Source: Zoroaster sp. YZ-2022 (taxonomy: Eukaryota; Echinodermata; Asteroidea; Forcipulatida; Zoroasteridae). Taken from it: 64,000 nt of DNA. How positions within the stretch are numbered: position 1 is the stretch's first letter; every line of letters begins with the position of its first letter. The translations under genes were made by a program, and so were the position numbers. A model generated the notes under the pieces. The model did not search any database and was not told where the DNA came from. It worked only from the letters and a program-made list of their open reading frames with translations. This document shows, piece by piece, positions 57,403 through 64,000 of the stretch. The stretch spans positions 94,289,588 to 94,353,587 of the forward strand of contig CM055816.1 of NCBI GenBank assembly GCA_029582265.1, read 5' to 3'.

Positions 57403-59227
57403 TTAAGAAGCAAGATGTTGGTCATGTATGGTCACCTGAAATCGAGCACAGCACAGCCCGTATTCCAGCATCATTCCTCCAGTTCCTTTACAGAATGCTT
57501 ACAGGATTAGGTGCAAGTGAAAATACAAACTCAACACTTACTAACAATATATTTTTTCTTATTTAAAGATAATAATGGCTTCTCGCCGCCAAAGAATTTC
57601 TCCTCTTAAGGAGGCAGAAAATTGGTGCAAGCTCAGCAATGACCAAGAGGGATTTAAAAGAAAATTTATCAACAAATGCATTGGTAAGAAACATAATTTC
57701 ATTTTCCATTGAATACCAAACCCCTAGTGTCCGAGAATCCCTGAGAATAACAATAGCTCTTACTGTTTTTTTTTCTTTTTTTCATCTACTTTTTTTAGGA
57801 TTTGGGTTGTTCACAACCAAACCCTTTTCAAAGGGTAGTTTTCTCCTTGAGTATAAAGGAGTCATATCTCGTTCTGCAGAATATGACATGGAGGATACAT
57901 GTATGGATGATGACTACGTTTTTCATTTCAGCCAGAATGGTGTAGATTACAGGTCAGTATATTTTAATAATCGAATTAGCAAGCTTTTTTTGTACCTTGT
58001 TTTCTATGTTTACATGTAATAGGCAACAATTGCGCCAAGTTCTGGCAATTAAATCTAAGTGTCTCCTTTATTGAGATGTAAGTGGAATTAGTCAGTCTTA
58101 GACCTTGAAATGTGATTGTAAAATCAATTTTAAGACATACTTGTGTGAATGTAAATGTTAGGATATGTGTGATTTAGAGCCTGATAATATCGCCCAGCTT
58201 TACTTTTTTTTTTATTGAAATAACTGATTAGCTACATATAAAGCCCTTTTCACAGTGACACATTTTCCTTTAATATTCATTTGGCATTTTGACACTTGAT
58301 TTGGTCATCATGGCAAACTCTCTGGAAATATATTTATGGGAAACAGGTACACCAGCTCGGGATTAGTGTAAAACTTAGATAACCCTTTAGCTGACACACA
58401 TTTATAAATGTTCTTTATTCCTGTTGGAAAATGCAAGAAGTAATAGTGATTGGATGGTCCTGGGGTTATTTTTCCAAGACATCTACATAGTTTCTAGGTA
58501 ACTGCAGTCTAAAAAGGGATGAGGAGGATCCTTTCATCATGTGGCATAAATGCAGTAGCACTTAGGCATTTGGACAAATGTCAGCTTAAGCAAATAATAA
58601 AGCCAACAAAACAACATTAAAACTGTTCCTATTGAAACTGATTTGTTTAATCTAGCTTTAACAAAACTTTGATTAAATTTATCAAGATTGATGCAACAAG
58701 CCCAGCTTCTGGTTTGGCAAGATGGATAAATGACGGAAAACATCCTTCATGTAATTGCACAATGAAAAAAATGGTGTTTGACGGAGACCAAAGACCACAC
58801 CTTTGTTTGTTTGCACTGAAAGATATCTCCTCTAACACAGAGCTACGGTACGACTACGGAATAAACAACTTGCCCTGGAGGCAGGTAAGAAAATATAATT
58901 TTTTATTGTTTTATTTTATTTATTTATTTTGGTGAACATAATGGCTTGTCCATAAAGGCTTTGTAAAACTGGTTGTTGTGAGGTGAGGATGAGGGGTTTC
59001 TTGATTCAATCAGCACTGCTCTGTAGTACACCTTTCTTTGTATATACATAAGTAAATACTTTAATGTTATGAAGTTTGTAGGTCAAGTAACAATACTTAA
59101 ATCACCTTCAATTAGCCTTTAATTGGGGAAAGTTAACAAGTGGCATTTTAAAAGGAATGCCAACTTAATATGATGTTCTACTGAACATTTTTTTTTCAAT
59201 GCAAGTCAATGATCTATATGTGTAAGG

Positions 59228-60255
59228 ATGCCAGTCAACTCGCCACCTGGCAACCTCGCCCCTTACAATCTCGCCCATTATAAACTCTCCCCCTTACAAA
59301 CTCGCCCCCTGTTGATACAAACTCGCCCCCTGGCAAACTCGCCCCTGACAAAGTCGACCCTCGGCAAACTCGCCCCTCGACAAACTCGCCCCTCGGTAAA
59401 CTCGCCCCTCTACAAACTTGTCCCCCGTAATTTTTGGATGCAATTCACGCTGTTGAGACTGGTTTAACATTTATATAAGAGAGTAATTAAACATTATTAT
59501 AATACAGGCAGTTTTTTCAGAACTAATTACTACTCAATTGAGAATTTCACATGGTGTCACCGCAATTAGTCTTACTTATCCTCTCCACCATGCAAAGCTA
59601 CAAGTTTTACCTAACATAATTTCAGTTGACGTTTTATTTAACGAAAATAAATATTACAAGAAATAATTCATTTACACTAGTTACATAGATTAAATAGGAA
59701 ACTAGCTAAACAAAATACTGAGTAAAATAAATAAGTAAAATAAAAATAAATAATTAATTACATACAAAATACAGATAATTAAAATGTAATTAAATCAAGC
59801 AAATAACTTTGTCAATTTTTCATAGTATACATAATACATAATATAGTATACATCGTATAAATCGTAACTGTTTTGTTTATTTAGCTAGTTTTCTATGTAT
59901 TCTATTTTAGTTGTAACTGTTGAATTATTTTATGTACTATTTATTTTTGTTAAATAAAATGCCAAGTTGAAATTATTAGGCCTTATGTTTGATTTTTCTC
60001 TCTTAGTTATACTAAATCAGTCTCAATAGCACCTAATAATTCATTAAAATATGTCCCCGTACATCCTGCCTTTATAATAATGTATTTGTTCTATTATATT
60101 AAACCAGTCTCAGTAGCGTGAGATGTGTCAAAAAATTACAGGGGGGCGAGTTTGTCGGGTGGTGAGCTTTTCGAGGGACGAGTTTGTCAGGGGGCGAGAT
60201 TGTAATGGGCGAGATTGTAAGGGGCGAGATTGTAAGGGGCAAGTCGACTGGCATG
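59228..60255. mobile_element. Foldback element with minisatellite arms, in SET-gene intron
   Basis: The left arm (59228-59475) is built from ACAAACTCGCCCC-type units of about 15-17 bp, followed by GTAATTTTTGGA and TGAGACTGGTTTAA. The right arm (about 60090-60255) is the same sequence inverted (GGGGCGAGATTGTAAG units, AAACCAGTCTCA). The outer tips GATGCCAGTCAACTCG and its inverse CAAGTCGACTGGCATGC also match. The 600-bp middle is AT-rich and contains a Penelope-type tail at 59509-59605. Class unknown; no transposase. Confidence 0.85.
59509..59605 (+). repeat. Penelope-type 3' tail fragment (solo)
   Basis: TTTTCAGAACTAATTACTACTC to TCACCGCAATTAGTCTTACT matches the tails at 9190-9258 and 53130-53205. 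It lies inside the foldback element. Confidence 0.8.
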
Positions 60256-61002
60256 CATGTGTAAGAGAAAATAAAAAAAGTTGATTAAAATTATATCGCC
60301 CGATATTCACCAAAAGACCAACAAATTTAGAATGTGTTCTTCCAAAGAATTTTGAAACATAAACTTTCGTGTAACATTTGTTATGTACTTGTAACATGGA
60401 AACATTTTCTACATGGCTGCTGATACAAGAGATAATGTCAGGATCAATATCTGAAATCGAAATATGTTTAACTTGCTTGACTAAAAGAAAATAGCTACTT
60501 TATGTTTTAAATTTGGCCAAAAATCAGGCGTTGTATCTTTAAACAGTTCTTTTTTTTTAATCAAAGCGTTGTTAAAGTATAATTTAAATCAAAATATATG
60601 AGCTGAGTTATTAAGTTTTGTTGTAAATGCTCCAGCTAACAACTTCTTTACTTTAAAATATATCTTATATTTGTCACTGAATTTCAGAAAGAGTGGAAGG
60701 AAGCCCACAAAGACTGTCTTTGTCTTTTGTCTTCATCAAATGGACGATCACACTCGGCAGACTCAAGAAGTAATCCTACATGCTTACCTGTAGATAAATC
60801 TTCAGACCCAAATTACGTGTCTGGATCATCAAATGAATGGACAGTCTCAACTTGTATTTCACTATCAACTGAATCAGTGGACCAAGGTGGTATTCCTAGA
60901 AGATCAAGTGTTGCTACATCATCAGGTGTTTTGATGAGCTGTTTTGCTGCCCTTGATTCAAAAAGTTGCATTCCATCTTCAAATCTTGAATCAACAAGGT
61001 GT

Positions 61003-61760
61003 GTTCTTGCATCATCAACTCAATCGGCAGACCCAAGACGTTTTCTTGCATCATCAGCTCAATCGGTAGACCCAAGATATGTTTCTGCATCATCAGCTCA
61101 ATCGGGAGACCCAAGACATATTCTTGCATCATCAGCTCAATCGGCAGACCCAAGATCTGTTCCTGCACCATCAGCTCAATCAGGTGACCCTAGCTGTGTT
61201 TCTGCTTCATCAGCTCAATCAGCAGACCCAAGACGTATTCTTGCATCATCAGCTCAATCGGCAGACCCAAGATTTATTCCTGCATCATCAGCTCAATCGG
61301 CAGACCCAAGATGTGTTCCTGCACCATCAGCTCAATCAGGTGACCCTAGCTGTGTTTCTGCTTCATCAGCTCAATCGGCAGACCCAAGATGTGTTCCTGC
61401 ACCATCAGCTCAATCAGGTGAACCTAGCTGTGTTTCTGCTTCATCAGCTCAATCGGCAGACCCAAGATTTATTCCTGCATCATCAGCTCAATCGGCAGAC
61501 CCAAGATGTGTTCCTGCACCATCAGCTCAATCAGGTGACCCTAGCTGTGTTTCTGCATCATCAGCTCAATCGGCAGACCCAAGACGTATTCTTGCATCAT
61601 CAGCTCAATCGGCAGACCCAAGATGTATTCCTGCACCATCAGCTCAATCAGGTGACCCTAGATGTATTCCTGCATCATCAGCTCAATTGGGTAACCCAAG
61701 ATGTATTCCTGCAACATCACCTCAATCAGGTGACCCAAGATGTATTTCTGCATCATCAGG
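61003..61760 (+). repeat. 39-bp in-frame minisatellite, 19 copies
   Basis: Unit TCATCAGCTCAATCGGCAGA plus CCCAAGATGTGTTCCTGCA encodes 13 residues (SSAQSADPRxxxA). Alternate units carry GGTGACCCTAGC (AQSGDPSC). The frame is kept throughout, until GGTTATTAA (stop at 61765) replaces a normal unit start. Unit order suggests multi-unit duplications, e.g. a block of RFIPASS-RCVPAPS-SCVSASS repeated. Confidence 0.95.
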
Positions 61761-63806
61761 TTATTAATCAGACCCAAGATATGGTCTTGCATTATCAGCT
61801 CAATCAGATAAATTTGCCATGGTTGATGAATCTTCAGATGAAAACCTCTCAGACGAAAATGATCCTGACTTTATTCCTTGTTCTTCGGATGAATCTGACA
61901 TAGTAGCAGACTCATCAGATGATTATGATGCAAGTTCAAGGCCATCAAGCCCTATCATACCATTGCCATCAAGAACCAATTGGAGACGCAATGAATCACC
62001 AGAACCTCCAGCACCACAGTTGGTGTATAGTACTTCAAAGCCAGCTGATGATTTCCAAAGCAACATTGTCTCCACCTCGTCTCAAATTGAGGTTCTAACA
62101 ACTTCAAACTCCGAAGGTAAGCGTGCATGGGATAAACCACAGTACTGTTCGTTTTGCTTGGAAGAACAAAGAAAACTACCTCGTCATTTGCAAACCCCGA
62201 TGCATAAGGATGAAAGTCAAGTAAATGTGTGGCTTGCCACAACAGACAAGCAAGAAAAGATGAAACAGCTTTCCTTGATGCGCAATTATGGCAACTTTCT
62301 GCATAATTCCTCAGTTTTCCAAAAGGGATCAGGAAAGCTTATCGTTGTGTATCGTCCCACTTATGTCAACCCAGAAGATTATCTTCCTTGCCAGCACTGT
62401 TATGGGTTTTATTCCAAGTCAGATTTGTGGAAACACAAATGTAGTTGAAACCCCTCTGAAGACGAGTCAAGTGAACCGTGTAAAAAAAAAAGTTCTGCAT
62501 TGCAAACCAGGAAGAATGCTACTTCCATGTACACAGGGGATCAGGCAGCGGACAAATGAAATCCTGTCAAAATTGACGACTGATGATGTTTCACGCGTGA
62601 TCAAGTCTGACAGCCTAATAAAGAAGTTTGCAGAAAAGTTAACAAGGAAGCATGGCCATAGTAGGGACCAAGAGGATTATATCAGACAGAGAGTACGAGA
62701 GGTTGCACGTATGGTACTGGAATTCAGGACATTCAATGAAGAACCTAATGCTACGTTAACAAGTCTAATATGTCCACAGAAATTTGAAGCTGTGGCAAAA
62801 GCTACAAAAATTGCTGCAGGATTCAATGACGAAACAAACTTGTACACCACCCCTAGTCTCGCTTTAAAGATTGGGCACAGCCTTAAAACTTGCTCTGAAA
62901 TTCTACATGGAGAAGCACTCATATCTGGTGATGAGAGGGTAGAGAGGCAGTGTACAGCTTTCAAGGCATTATACTCATCTCAATGGGAAGACAGGATTAG
63001 CCACCATGCATTACGCAGTCTCCATGAGGCTAAAAGAAACAATCCCAAATTGTTACCGTTGACAGAAGATGTAGTGAAACTGTCCAACTATCTCAAGGAT
63101 GAGGTCAAATCAAGAGAGCAGATGCTGATAATTGCTACTGAATCAGAAGAAGTACAAAAGGTGTGGCCGAGACTAGCCGAAGTGCTCCTCACCCAGGTAA
63201 TTGTGTTTAATCGCAAGCGCCCTGGAGAAGTGTCGAAGATGAGTCTGACTGACTTTAGTAAGTGCACCAATGGAGAAGGTTCAATACTAGACACAGCCTT
63301 AACAGTTTGGGAGAAACAACTGTGTAAAGTTCTCTGGCGGGTAGAGATTATTGGTAAACGCTCAAATACTGTAGCTGTGCTCCTAACTGCTGCCATGAAG
63401 CACGCTTTAGACACATTGACTGCAAGGAGACCTGATGCGGGAATCCAGGATGATAATACATACCTTTTTGCTGCTCGCTATGGGTCAGGCCACATCAGAG
63501 GAACTGGCACTGTCCGCGAACACGCCAACCTCTGCAAGGCAAAACAGCCTGCATATCTAAGGGCTACGAGGTAGAGGAAACACATTGCTACTGTTTCGCA
63601 GATTATGAACTTACAAGACAACGAGCTTGACCTTCTGGCAAATTTCCTAGGCCATGACATCCATACACACAGGCAGTACTATCGTCTGCCAGAAGAAACT
63701 CTTCAAATAGCAAAGGTCTCCAAAGTTCTTCTTAAGATGGAGAGAGGTGACATTAAGGGACTCTCTGGCAGAAGCCTTCAGGACATCAATCTCAATCCTA
63801 ATGAAG

Positions 63807-64000
63807 GTAGGATTTGTATTTCTGGCCTACATAACTGTATGTTGGCCGTAGTTTCAAATTAAAATTTAAAACAAATTTAGGTTTATGTAGTTTTTGCTGT
63901 CAACAAACCAACATGGCAATGGTAGAGGTATGATGAATTTGAAAGGCACTAATTAAATGGATTCAGTGCTCCCAAATGGGACTTCAAAATTTGTACAGTT
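63807..64000. other. Probable intron start, right window edge
   Basis: Begins GTAGGATTTG after the recombinase exon. No coding signal of that gene continues to the window end. Confidence 0.45.

Larger units (their letters stand above)
57575..63806 (+). pseudogene. SET (KMT5A-like) / zinc finger / tyrosine-recombinase fusion gene
   Basis: Exons: 57575-57683 (MASRRQRISPLKEAENWC), 57799-57952 (GFGLFTTKPFSKGSFLLEYK, YVFHF), 58656-58884 (IDATSPASGLARWINDGKHP, HLCLFALKDI, ELRYDYG) and 60688-63806, all with matching phases. Residues 37-164 form a SET domain closest in pattern to the H4K20 methyltransferase KMT5A, with G-x-G, R-W-I-N-D (for R-x-I-N-H-S) and Y-D-Y-G. Exon 4 holds 19 in-frame 13-residue repeats, an acidic DESSDENLSDEND linker, C-S-F-C ... 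H-L-x5-H and C-x2-C ... H fingers, then a tyrosine recombinase: FNRKRPGEVSKMSL (box I Arg), RGT-x-VREHANLC, LRAT and RKHIAT (box II), FLGHDIHTHRQYYRLP (GH and candidate Tyr). Stops at 61765, 62446 and 63572 and a frame change near 62480 inactivate it. GTAGGA at 63807 suggests a further exon. Confidence 0.8.

Noticed and set aside
61003..61760. CRISPR-like array of 39-bp repeats
   Set aside because: Units are contiguous without spacers, stay in reading frame and lie in a eukaryotic coding exon, so this is a minisatellite.

Overview
The window looks like repeat-dense chromosomal DNA of an animal, most probably a marine invertebrate (amphioxus, echinoderm, hemichordate and mollusc genomes all carry this mix). 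Reasons: genes are split by GT-AG introns with matching phases, base composition is AT-rich, there are no operons or bacterial signals, and the repeat families are metazoan (CR1/Jockey- and Tx1-type LINEs, Penelope-like elements, Ty3/gypsy, piggyBac, hAT, Tc1/mariner, foldback and MITE elements). The species cannot be fixed from the sequence. There is one 500-N assembly gap at 33063-33562.

Layout. 0.6-2.4 kb: a small two-exon gene for a secreted cysteine-rich, Link-like protein. 3.5-12.9 kb: decayed transposons, namely a Tx1-like LINE scrap, a CR1/Jockey-type LINE on the minus strand with a 165-bp tandem array at its 3' side, a Penelope-like fragment, a gypsy integrase scrap and a 2.3-kb piggyBac copy with recognisable ends but a broken transposase. 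13-21 kb: almost gene-free, with MITEs and one LINE 3' end. 21.9-23.7 kb: an uninterrupted hAT transposase with a CGGBP1-like N-terminus. 27.6-30.6 kb: a 3.07-kb element with perfect 21-bp terminal inverted repeats that encloses a spliced SAM-like gene and no recognisable transposase. 31.1-33.8 kb: a Tc1/mariner remnant lacking its third catalytic motif, two tandem arrays, the gap, and the right end of a second piggyBac-type element.

34.9-39.8 kb: two near-identical copies (about 475 bp) of a palindrome-ended repeat in direct orientation. They bracket a decayed Mutator-like transposase and a His-Me finger (I-PpoI-like) endonuclease gene. The second copy sits inside the first exon of a MADF-type gene (39.3-40.9 kb). 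41.6-43.5 kb: a diverged copy of a zinc-finger plus tyrosine-recombinase gene. 44.0 kb: a gypsy reverse-transcriptase scrap. 48.1-52.6 kb: four exons of a RecQ-like helicase, with a LINE in one intron and a Penelope-like piece at the 3' break. 53.5-54.1 kb (minus): two exons of a DUF6589-like gene. 55-57.4 kb: a 0.7-kb foldback palindrome and an 0.85-kb TTAA-flanked MITE.

57.6-63.8 kb: the most unusual object, a four-exon gene that joins a KMT5A-like SET domain, a 39-bp in-frame minisatellite, an acidic linker, zinc-finger motifs and a Crypton-like tyrosine recombinase. It carries three in-frame stops and one frame change, so this copy is a pseudogene, but exon structure and domain order are preserved. 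The related copy at 41.6 kb shows that the recombinase module is repetitive and mobile.

The genes do not form a pathway. The window is a nest of transposons, several of which carry host-type domains (SET, SAM, MADF, His-Me endonuclease). Family names rest on motif recognition by eye; no database search was run.
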